Of a stretch of 64,000 nucleotides of DNA, positions 37,147 through 46,220 are shown one piece after another. The stretch comes from Neobacillus kokaensis. Its GTDB lineage: Bacteria > Bacillota > Bacilli > Bacillales > Cytobacillaceae. Below the pieces are notes generated by a model. The model saw only the letters and a program-made list of their open reading frames with translations. It was not told the origin of the DNA and did no database searches. Numbering within the stretch: position 1 is the stretch's first letter; every line of letters begins with the position of its first letter. The stretch covers positions 134,428 to 198,427 of the forward strand of contig NZ_BNDS01000009.1 of NCBI RefSeq assembly GCF_014656545.1, read 5' to 3'. The translations under genes and the position numbers were made by a program.

Positions 37147-37221
37147 AAGATGTGTTTGCATTGCTATTTAAGGAGGTGATGAATCCAATTAGGGCAGTCC
37201 ATGAAGTTTGAAACACATCTT
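37147..37221 (+). promoter_or_regulatory. Inverted repeat enclosing a Shine-Dalgarno and a 10-codon frame
   Basis: AAGATGTGTTT (37147-37157) and AAACACATCTT (37211-37221) are perfect complements. Between them lie AAGGAGGTGATG and a short open frame, MNPIRAVHEV (37179-37211). It sits 25 bp before the MFS gene and could be a leader element or translation-coupled attenuator. Confidence 0.4.
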
Positions 37222-37245
37222 AATGATTAAAAAAGGGGGATTTTT

Positions 37246-38577
37246 ATGCAAAATATTCCGGGTTTGAAAGCTGACCAAAGCGCGGCTCTGGCTGCAAAGC
37301 CAACAAATGTACGTTGGCGCGTGTTCATCATGCTTCTTATGCTCGTCACTATCAATTACGTTGATCGTGCTGTTCTATCGATTGCCATGCCGGCAATTCA
37401 AAAGGATTTATCCCTAGATCCCGCAATTGTTGGTCTCATCCTTAGTTCCTTCTTTTGGGGTTATGCACTAATGCAAATTCCTTCAGGGTGGCTGGCGGAC
37501 AAATTTCGTCCTGACAAAGTAGTTTACGGCGCTGCCCTAGGCTGGGGGATTGTCCAAACGATGACTGGCTTTATCATTGGTGCCAAGTCATTGATGTTTC
37601 TGCGTGTTTTACTTGGTATTACAGAAGCACCAGTCATGCCAGGCTGTTCGAAATTACAAGCGGTTTGGCTGAGTAAAAAAGAGAGAGGCCGCGGGGCAAC
37701 CATCATCGACAGCGGTGCACCGCTTGGAACTGCCGTTGGCGGGCCGATTATCATTGCGTTTATGGCCTGGTTCGGCGGCTGGCGCGGAGCGTTAATCGGG
37801 GCGGGCATTCTCACGATTGTAGTTGCTTACTTGGCTTGGAGAGTCATTAAGGGCGGACCAAACGGAAACCCAAAGGTTAACGAAGCAGAGCGTGAATACA
37901 TTCGTCAAGCGCTGGAAGAAGAATACGAGGAGCATAAACGCAATTCAACTGGCATTAAAATCGGTGCCAAGGATTACTTGAAAGCACGTAATTTCTGGTG
38001 TATGTGCTTAGGCTGGTTTTCGTTTAATACTGTGTTTTATGGGTTAATGACATGGGGACCTTCCTATCTTGCGCAAACTCAAAACCTTGATATTAAGGCC
38101 ATTGGAAGCTCCGTATTGATTATCTTTGGTGCTGGATTTGTTGGTGAAATCATTGGGGGGTTAATTACGGATAAGTGGCGTGAAAAAGGCGGAAATGATA
38201 ACACGGTTATGAGAACGATGTTATCCATCGCAGGCATCATGACTGCAATTTCTATCTTCTTATTATCAAAGTCAACTTCTGTCACGATGGCGATCACAAC
38301 ACTTTCCTTTGCACTGTTCTTCCTGCGCTGGGGAGGGCTGTACTGGAGTGTTCCTGCAGCAATTTCACAACGGGAGCATGTAGGAACTGTTGGCGGGTGT
38401 ATGAACTTTGCCGGAAATATTGCCGGTGTAATAACACCTATTTACATCGGAATTATTGTCTCTGTCACTGGCTCCTATTTCTTAGCACTTATGGTGTTTG
38501 TTGTAGCTGGATTACTGTTGGCAACCGTTTCAAGTTTAATTAATTACAATAAAAAAATTGGCAGTGCCATTAATTAA
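37246..38577 (+). CDS. MFS transporter, anion:cation symporter family
   Basis: A 443-residue 12-helix transporter of the ACS family (hexuronate/glucarate/phthalate-type). The first helix has NYVDRAVLSIAMP, motif A is GWLADKFRPDKV, and RVLLGITEAPVMPG is the helix-4 signature of the family. These import organic anions, so the substrate of this cluster is probably a carboxylate. ATG 37246 follows AAAGGGGGA. The racemase-superfamily gene follows 15 bases after the stop, so they are cotranscribed. Confidence 0.9.
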   Translation: MQNIPGLKADQSAALAAKPTNVRWRVFIMLLMLVTINYVDRAVLSIAMPAIQKDLSLDPAIVGLILSSFFWGYALMQIPSGWLADKFRPDKVVYGAALGWGIVQTMTGFIIGAKSLMFLRVLLGITEAPVMPGCSKLQAVWLSKKERGRGATIIDSGAPLGTAVGGPIIIAFMAWFGGWRGALIGAGILTIVVAYLAWRVIKGGPNGNPKVNEAEREYIRQALEEEYEEHKRNSTGIKIGAKDYLKARNFWCMCLGWFSFNTVFYGLMTWGPSYLAQTQNLDIKAIGSSVLIIFGAGFVGEIIGGLITDKWREKGGNDNTVMRTMLSIAGIMTAISIFLLSKSTSVTMAITTLSFALFFLRWGGLYWSVPAAISQREHVGTVGGCMNFAGNIAGVITPIYIGIIVSVTGSYFLALMVFVVAGLLLATVSSLINYNKKIGSAIN

Positions 38578-38592
38578 TTTGGAGGTATTTAA

Positions 38593-39333
38593 ATGTCTGA
38601 ACCAAAGAAAATCGGGATGCTTACACCGTCCTCTAATACTGTATTAGAACCAATTTGCTCTAGAATGTTACATGATGTACCAGAAGTAACTTGTCACTAC
38701 GGCCGTTTTGAAGTAACAAAAATCTCACTTGATCAGGATGCTTTAAGCCAATTTAATTTTGAACCGATGCTTCAGGCTGCAGAGCTGCTGGCACATGCAG
38801 AAGTGGATGTCATTGCTTGGAATGGAACATCTGGGGGATGGCTCGGCTTTGACGTAGATCATGAATTATGCGAGGCAATTACGAATAGAACCGGGATCCC
38901 TGCAACGACGTCTATGCTGTCGCAAGTTAGAGCATTTAAAGAGCACAATATTCAATCGGTGCACCTAGTTACACCATACATCCCAGAAATTAATAAACTT
39001 ATTGCCGAGCAGTACAAAATACATTGTAATGTAGATACAGTCAATATTTCCGGCTTAGCTCAAACAGTAAACCGTTCATTTAGTCAAGTATCTCAAGAAA
39101 GAATTGAAGAACAGATTAAAGCTGTAACCGCTTCACCTGCAGACGCTTTAAGTGTTGTCTGTACGAACTTTCCTGCAGTAGGCCGAGTGGAGTATTATGA
39201 AGACAAATTTAACATTCCTATGTATGACACGATTAATGTCCTTATTTGGGAGTGCTTAAAAATGGTCGATGTAGACCCGCGTAAAGTAAAAGGCTGGGGG
39301 AATTTATTTTCTAGAGTAACCGTAAACAACTAA
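38593..39333 (+). CDS. Asp/Glu-racemase-superfamily enzyme, arylmalonate-decarboxylase-like
   Basis: A 246-residue member of the superfamily holding aspartate racemase, maleate isomerase and arylmalonate decarboxylase (AMDase). Racemases and maleate isomerase use two cysteines; here the first position is Gly78 in WNGTSGG and only Cys190 (VVCTNFPAVG) remains. AMDase has the same pattern (Gly74, Thr75, Ser76, Tyr126, Cys188), and this protein has Gly78, Thr79, Ser80, Tyr129 (TPYIPEIN) and Cys190. That predicts a cofactor-free decarboxylase of a substituted malonate, or a lyase. Annotation pipelines would probably call it maleate cis-trans isomerase. ATG 38593 follows TTGGAGG. Confidence 0.75.
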   Translation: MSEPKKIGMLTPSSNTVLEPICSRMLHDVPEVTCHYGRFEVTKISLDQDALSQFNFEPMLQAAELLAHAEVDVIAWNGTSGGWLGFDVDHELCEAITNRTGIPATTSMLSQVRAFKEHNIQSVHLVTPYIPEINKLIAEQYKIHCNVDTVNISGLAQTVNRSFSQVSQERIEEQIKAVTASPADALSVVCTNFPAVGRVEYYEDKFNIPMYDTINVLIWECLKMVDVDPRKVKGWGNLFSRVTVNN

Positions 39334-39349
39334 TGGAGTAACCCATTAT

Positions 39350-39386
39350 GGAGCATTCAACCTGGCGGGGTTGCAATGCTCTTTCA
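39350..39386 (+). terminator. Terminator of the MFS-decarboxylase operon
   Basis: GAGCATT-CAACC pairs with GGTTG-C-AATGCTC; the tail is CTTTCATTTCC, moderately T-rich. Confidence 0.65.
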
Positions 39387-39406
39387 TTTCCGTTTTGAAA
39401 AGGAAA

Positions 39407-39518
39407 GGTATCTAGATGGTGGTTTTTGCGTCTTATCTGACGACTCCCTACATTTTATAGAGCAGAAGATTCACTGCTAAAACCCCCGAAATGTAAGCGA
39501 ATTTCCATCTGGAGTACC
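39407..39518 (+). ncRNA. Candidate structured leader RNA (riboswitch-like) before malate synthase G
   Basis: A 112-nt segment with nested pairing. The closing stem pairs GGTA-TCT-AGATGG (39407-39419) with CCATCT-GGA-g-TACC (39505-39518). Inside are a CGTC/GACG hairpin (39429-39442), a stem TACATTT/AAATGTA (39449-39455 with 39489-39495) enclosing an AGCAG/CTGCT hairpin (39461-39478), and a possible pseudoknot GGTTTT/AAAACC (39421-39426 with 39479-39484). I do not recognise it as a glycine, purine, TPP, SAM, guanidine or PreQ1 aptamer. It ends 111 bp before the glcB start. Its own promoter is not evident. Confidence 0.5.
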
Positions 39519-39542
39519 AGTTTAATTATAGCATAATATAAG

Positions 39543-39566
39543 TCCTAAGAAAATTTCTTGCAGGAA
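39543..39566 (+). other. Hairpin between the leader element and glcB
   Basis: TCCT-AAGAAA (39543-39552) pairs with TTTCTT-GC-AGGA. It has no T-tail, so it is not a terminator, but it could be part of an expression platform for the preceding structured element. Confidence 0.3.
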
Positions 39567-39629
39567 TTCCTATATATGATACCGAAAATAAACTATGATA
39601 TAAATTTTTTAATTAAAGGAGTTGCGACC

Positions 39630-41810
39630 ATGTCAAATTATGTTAAGGCAGGAAATCTCCAAGTAGCTGAAGTCCTTTATCAATTTATTAACAATGAGGC
39701 TCTTCCGGGGACCGAGCTTAATCAGGAGAAATTTTGGTATGATTTTGAAAAAGTGGTAGAGGAACTTGCATCAAAAAATAAACACCTGTTAGCCCAACGT
39801 GATGAAATGCAAAACAAGATTAATAGTTGGCATAGAGAGAATACACAGTTTAATGCTGCCGACTATAAGCAATTTTTACAAGAGATTGGCTACATAGAGC
39901 CAGAAGTAGAAGATTTTCAAATTATGACAGAAAATGTGGATGAGGAAGTGGCCATTAAAGCGGGACCACAGCTAGTAGTCCCGGTAGATAATGCACGGTA
40001 TGCCCTTAATGCTGCTAATGCAAGATGGGGTAGCCTATACGATGCGTTGTATGGAACTGATGCCATCAGTGAAGAAGATGGTGCCGAGCATACTGGTGGT
40101 TACAATCCTATTCGAGGTAATAAAGTCATTGCTTTTGCAAAGGACTTTCTTGACCAGACTGCACCATTAAGACTAGGCTCGCATAAGGATGCGGTTCAAT
40201 ATGCAATTGTAAATGGTGAACTTTCGGTTTCATTAGCAACTGGAGAAGCAGTTGGTTTAAAAGATACTTCGAAATTTGTAGGATATCAAGGTAATCCAAC
40301 AGATCCATCCGAAATTTTACTGAAAAATAATGGTCTTTATTTTGAAATTCAAGTGGATCGTACTCATCCAATTGGGCAAGCAGATCAAGCTGGGATCAAA
40401 GATATTCTTTTAGAAGCCGCTCTTTCGACAATTATGGATTGTGAAGATTCTGTTGCTGCTGTTGATGCTCAGGATAAAGTTAATGTGTACCGGAATTGGC
40501 TTGGCTTAATGAAAGGAGATTTAACCGTAAGTTTTAAAAAGGGGCAAAAGACCGTGGAACGGAAATTAAATCCTGACCGTGTTTATACATCTCCGCTTGG
40601 TGATGAGTTCTCCCTTAAAGGCCGTTCGCTGATGTTCGTCCGAAATGTAGGGCATCTAATGACTAGCAATGCGATTTTAGACAAGGATGGCGAAGAGATT
40701 CCTGAAGGCATTTTGGATGCGGTTCTTACAAGTATGATTGCCAAACATTCTCTATTAGGGAATGGAACCTACCAAAATTCCGATAAAGGTTCCGTATATA
40801 TTGTTAAACCAAAAATGCATGGTTCAAAAGAAGTTGCATTTGCCAATGAATTATTTGACCGTGTGGAAGACATGCTTGGGCTTGAAAGAAATACATTAAA
40901 AATCGGAGTAATGGATGAAGAACGGCGTACTTCATTGAACCTGAAGGCGTGTATTCGTGAAGTAAAAGAGCGGATCGTCTTTATCAATACCGGTTTCTTA
41001 GACAGAACCGGCGACGAAATTCATACCTCGATGGAAATCGGGCCAATGATTCGTAAAAATGAGATGAAAGCATCCCGCTGGCTGCAAAGCTATGAAAAAT
41101 CCAATGTTTTTAATGGACTGGCTGCTGGTCTGCAAGGCCGTGCTCAAATTGGCAAAGGGATGTGGGCAATGCCCGATTTAATGGCTGAAATGCTGAAACA
41201 GAAGATCGGCCACCCGCAAGCAGGAGCTAATACTGCATGGGTTCCGTCACCAACCGCAGCAGTTCTGCATGCACTTCATTACCATCAAGTAGATGTTGCC
41301 GAAAGACAGTCTCAATTATTGAAGGAAATAAAAGATTTATGTGATGACATTTTAGATATACCGGCAGCTGTTACACCTGCTTGGACACCGGAGGAGGTTC
41401 AGCAGGAACTTGATAATAATGCTCAAGGAATACTCGGTTATGTCGTTCGCTGGGTGGATCAGGGGATTGGATGCTCCAAGGTGCCTGACATTAATAACAT
41501 CGGTCTCATGGAAGACCGCGCTACGTTGCGCATTTCCAGTCAGCATATTGCTAACTGGCTGCACCATGGTGTTTGTACAAAATCACAAGTGCTGGAAACG
41601 TTAAAAAGGATGGCCAAAGTGGTAGACGAGCAAAATGCAGGAGACCCTGATTATCAGCCTATGGCGGACAGGTATGAACAGTCAGTTGCCTTTCAAGCTG
41701 CCTGCGATCTAGTATTTTTAGGATATGACCAGCCTAACGGCTACACAGAACCAATCTTGCATAAACGCCGTCTGGAAGCAAAAGCGAGATTAGCGGAGAA
41801 TATAATATAA
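39630..41810 (+). CDS. glcB: Malate synthase G
   Basis: A 726-residue monomeric malate synthase (family length about 720), condensing glyoxylate and acetyl-CoA to malate. Recognisable blocks are [18 protein letters not shown] in the N-terminal domain, [13 protein letters not shown] (catalytic acidic residues), and [16 protein letters not shown] and [17 protein letters not shown] in the barrel. ATG 39630 follows AAAGGAG; the longer in-frame start has no ribosome site. Standing without isocitrate lyase, it implies a local source of glyoxylate, consistent with ring-degradation genes on both sides. A bidirectional terminator follows. Confidence 0.93.
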   Translation: MSNYVKAGNLQVAEVLYQFINNEALPGTELNQEKFWYDFEKVVEELASKNKHLLAQRDEMQNKINSWHRENTQFNAADYKQFLQEIGYIEPEVEDFQIMTENVDEEVAIKAGPQLVVPVDNARYALNAANARWGSLYDALYGTDAISEEDGAEHTGGYNPIRGNKVIAFAKDFLDQTAPLRLGSHKDAVQYAIVNGELSVSLATGEAVGLKDTSKFVGYQGNPTDPSEILLKNNGLYFEIQVDRTHPIGQADQAGIKDILLEAALSTIMDCEDSVAAVDAQDKVNVYRNWLGLMKGDLTVSFKKGQKTVERKLNPDRVYTSPLGDEFSLKGRSLMFVRNVGHLMTSNAILDKDGEEIPEGILDAVLTSMIAKHSLLGNGTYQNSDKGSVYIVKPKMHGSKEVAFANELFDRVEDMLGLERNTLKIGVMDEERRTSLNLKACIREVKERIVFINTGFLDRTGDEIHTSMEIGPMIRKNEMKASRWLQSYEKSNVFNGLAAGLQGRAQIGKGMWAMPDLMAEMLKQKIGHPQAGANTAWVPSPTAAVLHALHYHQVDVAERQSQLLKEIKDLCDDILDIPAAVTPAWTPEEVQQELDNNAQGILGYVVRWVDQGIGCSKVPDINNIGLMEDRATLRISSQHIANWLHHGVCTKSQVLETLKRMAKVVDEQNAGDPDYQPMADRYEQSVAFQAACDLVFLGYDQPNGYTEPILHKRRLEAKARLAENII

Positions 41811-41825
41811 CGAGTAGGATAAGCA

Positions 41826-41858
41826 AAAAAAGGATCGGGCAAAAGCCCGGTCCTTTTA
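41826..41858. terminator. Bidirectional terminator
   Basis: AAAAGGATCGGGC pairs with GCCCGGTCCTTTT around an AAAA loop, between the converging glcB and the minus-strand operon. Confidence 0.85.
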
Positions 41859-42797
41859 TACTGGATCCCTATTCAAGAAGGCTGTCATACAGTGGATAGC
41901 ACCCCATCCATTAATAATTTCGTCCATCTCAAGCTCAATCACTTCAATACCATGTTCCTTAAATAATTGCTTTGATTTCTCGTTACCTGATGGCATGACA
42001 ATCTTTCCGGGGGCTAAAGCAATAAAATTCAGACTCATTCCATGTTTTAGCTCATCAATATATGGCAGTTCAATTAATTCGATACCAAGATCCAGTAATT
42101 GTTTCATACAATCATAGGTTGTATGCCAAGGGAAAATGACAAGTTTATTAACATCGATCATATTCATATAACCATCTAAATGGATGGAACCATAAGGGAT
42201 TTGTGTCCTAATGATATTTTTTACACCAATGTTTCTAAGCTCCCGTTGAACCTGTAAAGCACCAGACTCGTTTGAGCGGCTGCCAGTCCCAATGATTACT
42301 GTTTCGCGATTCACCCACATGACACAAGCACCTTCAAAGTAGCCATCACCATTAATCGTTTTGATAATAGGAACACCTAAGGATGTAAGAGTTCTGGCTA
42401 CAGCTTTTTCTTCTCCGCGTCTAGCTGGAATGGCTGGGCGGCAAATAATTGCTCCTTCTGGTGTCATGAACATTAAATCTCTCATATATAGAGCATTTGG
42501 CCGATCTGTCCGCTGTCGTTCGACATAATGAACTTCAACACCATGCGAACGGAAAAGATCAGCTAAGGCATCTTGCTGCCTTCGTGCTCGAACTGGATTC
42601 ATTGGTGCACGAAAGCGAAAATCAGCGAAATTCTCCTCATTAATGCCTTCAATTTCTAATCCGGGACGGTGTAAAAGGACGGATCTTAGGGTCCCTACTT
42701 CGGAATCACAATACCAATTTCCCCATAAATCCTTTAATTCCTCAGAAAAGTTCGTTTCAGCAGGGAACCATCGTTCACCTTGTACTTTAACTTCCAT
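41856..42797 (-). CDS. Guanidino-modifying-enzyme-family hydrolase (arginine deiminase/amidinotransferase-like), copy 2
   Basis: A 313-residue member of the pentein superfamily that acts on guanidino or related groups. It has MRDLMFMTPEGAII (substrate carboxylate/guanidino contacts), acidic Glu155 in GYFEGACVMW, the His206-Leu-Asp208 site (IHLDGYMN) and the nucleophile Cys303 in GAIHCMTAF. It closely resembles the first gene of the same operon (314 residues), so the two are an internal duplication. Possible reactions are deimination or removal of an amine; the substrate is unknown. ATG 42797 is used; it is the last gene of the operon. Confidence 0.8.
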   Translation of the reverse strand: MEVKVQGERWFPAETNFSEELKDLWGNWYCDSEVGTLRSVLLHRPGLEIEGINEENFADFRFRAPMNPVRARRQQDALADLFRSHGVEVHYVERQRTDRPNALYMRDLMFMTPEGAIICRPAIPARRGEEKAVARTLTSLGVPIIKTINGDGYFEGACVMWVNRETVIIGTGSRSNESGALQVQRELRNIGVKNIIRTQIPYGSIHLDGYMNMIDVNKLVIFPWHTTYDCMKQLLDLGIELIELPYIDELKHGMSLNFIALAPGKIVMPSGNEKSKQLFKEHGIEVIELEMDEIINGWGAIHCMTAFLNRDPV

Positions 42798-42818
42798 TAT
42801 TATGTACCTCCCAAATTT

Positions 42819-43547
42819 TTAATGATTAAGTACTTTTGAAAGAAATCCTTTAGCACGTTCTGTTGATGGATTTGAGAAGAACTTCTCTGGTGGTGCAACT
42901 TCAACGATTTTCCCATCTGCCATAAAGACAATTTGGTCACAAATCTCTTTTGCAAATCCCATTTCATGAGTAACAACAATCATTGTCATCCCCGTTTTGG
43001 CAAGGCTGCGAATAGAGTCTAGAACTTCATTGATCATTTCCGGGTCAAGTGCAGATGTTGGCTCATCAAAAAGCATGACCTTTGGGTCCATTGCAAGTGC
43101 ACGGGCAATCGCCACCCTTTGCTGCTGACCGCCGGATAGCTGTGAAGGGTATGATTGAAACTTAGATTCAAGCCCAAGCATTGAAAGCAATTTCTTTCCC
43201 TTTTCTTCAGCCTCTGAGTTATTCATTTTTTTAACATTAATAGGGGCAATCGTAACATTCTCCAAAGCTGTCAGGAAAGGGTAGAGGTTAAACGATTGGA
43301 ATACAAAGCCAATTTCAGTACGAGCGGCATTAATATTAGTCTTTTTATCATGAATCGAAATACCGTCGACGATAATGTCTCCTTCATCAATTGGCTCTAA
43401 TGCATTAATCGTTCGGATTAGAGTACTTTTACCTGCTCCGCTCGGCCCGATGAGTGCGAAAATTTGTGATTGAGAAACTTCAAGATTAATATCTTCTAAA
43501 ACTTTATGGTTTCCAAAAGTCTTTTGTACGTTTTTTATTGATATCAT
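42819..43547 (-). CDS. Polar amino acid ABC transporter, ATPase
   Basis: A 242-residue GlnQ/HisP-type ATPase that energises uptake. Walker [13 protein letters not shown]-loop FQSFNLYPF, signature LSGGQQQR, Walker [14 protein letters not shown] and the H-loop VTHEM are all intact. ATG 43547 lies nine bases after AAAGGAG; the GTG at 43556 overlaps that site. It is the fourth gene of the minus-strand operon, after the permease. Confidence 0.93.
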   Translation of the reverse strand: MISIKNVQKTFGNHKVLEDINLEVSQSQIFALIGPSGAGKSTLIRTINALEPIDEGDIIVDGISIHDKKTNINAARTEIGFVFQSFNLYPFLTALENVTIAPINVKKMNNSEAEEKGKKLLSMLGLESKFQSYPSQLSGGQQQRVAIARALAMDPKVMLFDEPTSALDPEMINEVLDSIRSLAKTGMTMIVVTHEMGFAKEICDQIVFMADGKIVEVAPPEKFFSNPSTERAKGFLSKVLNH

Positions 43548-43587
43548 ACATGTCACTCCTTTTACATCTCATGAAGGGGAGAGTGTT

Positions 43588-44247
43588 TTATTCTGAAACT
43601 TGATATTTCTTTTCGAAATAGCGAATGATTTGCGATAATGTAAAAGTTATTAAAAAATAGAGCAAGGCAACAAAAGTCCATACTTCAAGAGAGCGGAAGG
43701 AGGTAGCTACTAAGTTTTTCGCAATAAGTGTTAAATCTACTACTGAGATTACGGATACAAGTGATGAGTCTTTAATTAAAATAATAAATTGCGAAGCTAA
43801 AGGCGGTAATACTTTACGGAACGCCTGAGGCAGAATGATCAATCTCATAGCTTGCGTGTATGTCATGCCTGAGGAGCGTGCTGCTTCCATTTGCCCTTTC
43901 GGAACCGATTGAATACCAGCCCTGACAATTTCAGCCACGAAAGCACCTGAAAACGTAGCCAGACCTAATACAGCGGACCAATATGGCCCGAGGCGTAAAA
44001 ATTGACCCATTACGAAAAAAATCCAAAACAATAGAACCAGCAGCGGTATTCCCCTCATAACCTCAACATAGGCTGTGGCTACAAATGATACAATTTTATT
44101 CCGAGAAATTCTTAATAAACCTACTATTATTCCTATAGGGATACTGAAAAGTAGAGCTAACACTGATATTTCAAGCGTTAGCAATACTCCCTTTAGGAAA
44201 AGCCCCATGTTATTTGGAATAACACTCCAATCTGTTGAATATAGCAT
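43588..44247 (-). CDS. Polar amino acid ABC transporter, permease
   Basis: A 219-residue HisM/GlnP-type permease with about five membrane helices and the EAA loop (EAARSSGMTYTQAMRLIILP). As the only permease gene it probably works as a homodimer. It follows the binding-protein gene by 25 bases. Confidence 0.92.
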   Translation of the reverse strand: MLYSTDWSVIPNNMGLFLKGVLLTLEISVLALLFSIPIGIIVGLLRISRNKIVSFVATAYVEVMRGIPLLVLLFWIFFVMGQFLRLGPYWSAVLGLATFSGAFVAEIVRAGIQSVPKGQMEAARSSGMTYTQAMRLIILPQAFRKVLPPLASQFIILIKDSSLVSVISVVDLTLIAKNLVATSFRSLEVWTFVALLYFLITFTLSQIIRYFEKKYQVSE

Positions 44248-44272
44248 TGAATAGGCCCCCTAAGATGTTTTC

Positions 44273-45094
44273 TTATTTCTTTTGTTCCACTTCTTTCATC
44301 CAATCAATATTTTCAAACCATTTTGCAAAAGATTCTAATTCTTTAGGTCCGCCTTTATATGAAGCTACGAATGAATTTAACCATTGAACAGTTTCTAAAT
44401 CATCTTTACGCACGGCAATTCCTAAATTTTCTTTCGAAATAAGGTCATAGACGCCGCGAACGCTCCCAGGATTCATTCCTTCGTATGAACGGATTCCTGG
44501 TTCATCATAAATTACACCATCAGCTTGTCCCTGAACGAGTGCCATGGAAGCAGCAGGGAAGTCCTCAAAATCCGCAACTTCAGCATTTTTGAAAATTTGT
44601 TTTGCTAACAAAGCACCAGTTGTACCCAAAGAAACAGCAATTTTCTTACCTGGCTTATCAAGTTCTTCCCATGATTTTGTTGTTGTATCTTTCTTAGGAA
44701 GCATTAATACTTGTCCTGTAGCAAAGTAAGGGTCAGCAAAGCTAACCGATAATGCACGGTCACCGCGGATAGTCATACCTGCAATTATCATATCGATTTC
44801 TCCCGTTTTAAGGGCAGGGATCAAACCGTCAAATCCAAATTGTTTAAATTCAACCTTCACACCTAACGATTCACCGATTGCTTTAGCAGTATCAATGTCG
44901 TAACCAATAAATTCACCTTTTGTGTTTTTCATTTCAAACGGGAAATATCCAGGTGCAGTCCCGACAACAAGCTTTTTGGCTTTTAAGACTTTATCAATGG
45001 TGGACGGTTGCTTTTCACCGCCTGAGGTCGATTGTGTACATCCAGTAATGATGACCATGATTAAAACTAAAAGTATCGTTAATATTTTTTTCAA
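44273..45094 (-). CDS. ABC transporter substrate-binding lipoprotein
   Basis: A 273-residue solute-binding protein of the polar amino acid type (SBP_bac_3 fold: TAPGYFPFEMKNTKGEFIGY, then DTAKAIGESLGV). The signal sequence ends in a lipobox, IITGC, so it is anchored outside the membrane. TTG 45094 is preferred because it gives a compact MKKILTILL signal peptide eight bases after GGTGG; GTG 45106 is in frame. Together with the neighbours it imports the compound hydrolysed by the two pentein enzymes. Confidence 0.9.
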   Translation of the reverse strand: MKKILTILLVLIMVIITGCTQSTSGGEKQPSTIDKVLKAKKLVVGTAPGYFPFEMKNTKGEFIGYDIDTAKAIGESLGVKVEFKQFGFDGLIPALKTGEIDMIIAGMTIRGDRALSVSFADPYFATGQVLMLPKKDTTTKSWEELDKPGKKIAVSLGTTGALLAKQIFKNAEVADFEDFPAASMALVQGQADGVIYDEPGIRSYEGMNPGSVRGVYDLISKENLGIAVRKDDLETVQWLNSFVASYKGGPKELESFAKWFENIDWMKEVEQKK

Positions 45095-45125
45095 CTGCCA
45101 TTCCACCCTTCAAGTGTTTGCTGGT

Positions 45126-46070
45126 TTATATTGGATCCCGATTCAGGAAGGCTGTCATGCAATGAATGGCTCCCCAGCCCTTTAGAATTTCTGTTACATC
45201 AACTTCAAGAACAGTGATTCCAGCGTCCTCTAATTTCGCCTTCATATCTGGACAATTTGCAGGCATCACAACCTTACCAGGTTCTAATGCTACAAAGTTG
45301 ACGCAGGCGTTTGTCTTGATTTCATCGGTGTTAGTAGCTTCGATAATCGTAAAATCTCTTTCAAGGAAAACTTTGACTACATCGTAAGGAACCTGCCAAG
45401 GGAATAGTGCTGCAATCTTTCGGTCAGCAATATTGATCAAGCCATCTAAGTGGGCATGTCCATATGGAATTTCAAACGGAACTATGTACTTGACACCAAT
45501 ATTGCGCAATTCCGCCTCGACCTGTTCGATGCCACTCTTATTAGCCCGAGATCCTGTACCAATTAGAACTGTTTCCCGGTCGACCCACATTCCACAGGCA
45601 CCATCAAAAATGCCATCACCGTTAATGGTTTTAATGATTGGAACACCAATTTCCCCTAATGCTTTGGCTGCATATCGCTCTTCACCACGGCGAGCCGAAA
45701 TACCCAGTCGGCAAACAATCGCCCCTTCTGGAGTCATAAACACTTGATCTCTCATAAATAGAGAGTTCGGACGCTCTGGGTGCACATCCTCCACATAATG
45801 AACATCCACACCATATGAACGGTAGACATCAGCTAATTTGTCATGTTCTTCTCTTGCTTTTTCCACATTCATTGGTGCTTTCCACCGATACTGAGAGAAG
45901 TTCGCATGCGTTACAACTTCAACTTCTTTTCCGGGCCTTCTTAATAGAACGGCTCGTAATTTTCCGATTTCTGAGTCACAGTACCAATCTCCCCAGAGGG
46001 AAGGCATTTCTGACTGAAAAGAATTTTCTAATGGAAACCAACGTTCTCCTTGTATTTTTACTAGACTCAT
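45126..46070 (-). CDS. Guanidino-modifying-enzyme-family hydrolase (arginine deiminase/amidinotransferase-like), copy 1
   Basis: A 314-residue pentein enzyme, first gene of the operon. It has MRDQVFMTPEGAIV, acidic Asp156 in GIFDGACGMW (Glu in copy 2), His207/Asp209 in HAHLDGLIN and nucleophile Cys304 in GAIHCMTAFL. ATG 46070 follows AAGGAGGTG. The acidic-residue change and general divergence from copy 2 suggest that the two copies act on different substrates or at successive steps. It is divergent from the amidohydrolase gene, 150 bp away. Confidence 0.8.
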   Translation of the reverse strand: MSLVKIQGERWFPLENSFQSEMPSLWGDWYCDSEIGKLRAVLLRRPGKEVEVVTHANFSQYRWKAPMNVEKAREEHDKLADVYRSYGVDVHYVEDVHPERPNSLFMRDQVFMTPEGAIVCRLGISARRGEERYAAKALGEIGVPIIKTINGDGIFDGACGMWVDRETVLIGTGSRANKSGIEQVEAELRNIGVKYIVPFEIPYGHAHLDGLINIADRKIAALFPWQVPYDVVKVFLERDFTIIEATNTDEIKTNACVNFVALEPGKVVMPANCPDMKAKLEDAGITVLEVDVTEILKGWGAIHCMTAFLNRDPI

Positions 46071-46220
46071 TGACCCACCTCCTTGTATTATAAATATATT
46101 AGCACAAAATTCTAAATATTTTAAATAGTTTCAATTATTATCGTTGCAAAAATATTTGTTTTCAGAGGTTTACAGTTAGAAATTGGAAATTGTTCCAAAA
46201 AATCAGGAGGTATTGCTAGT

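Noticed and set aside
39407..39518. Glycine, TPP or guanidine riboswitch
   Set aside because: The diagnostic conserved blocks of these classes (for example CTGAGA with GAACCTGATC of TPP, or the ykkC core of guanidine-I) are absent.
35717..41810. Standard allantoin degradation cluster
   Set aside because: The cyclic amidohydrolase is of the hydantoinase branch and allC, ureidoglycolate lyase and allantoin permease genes are missing.
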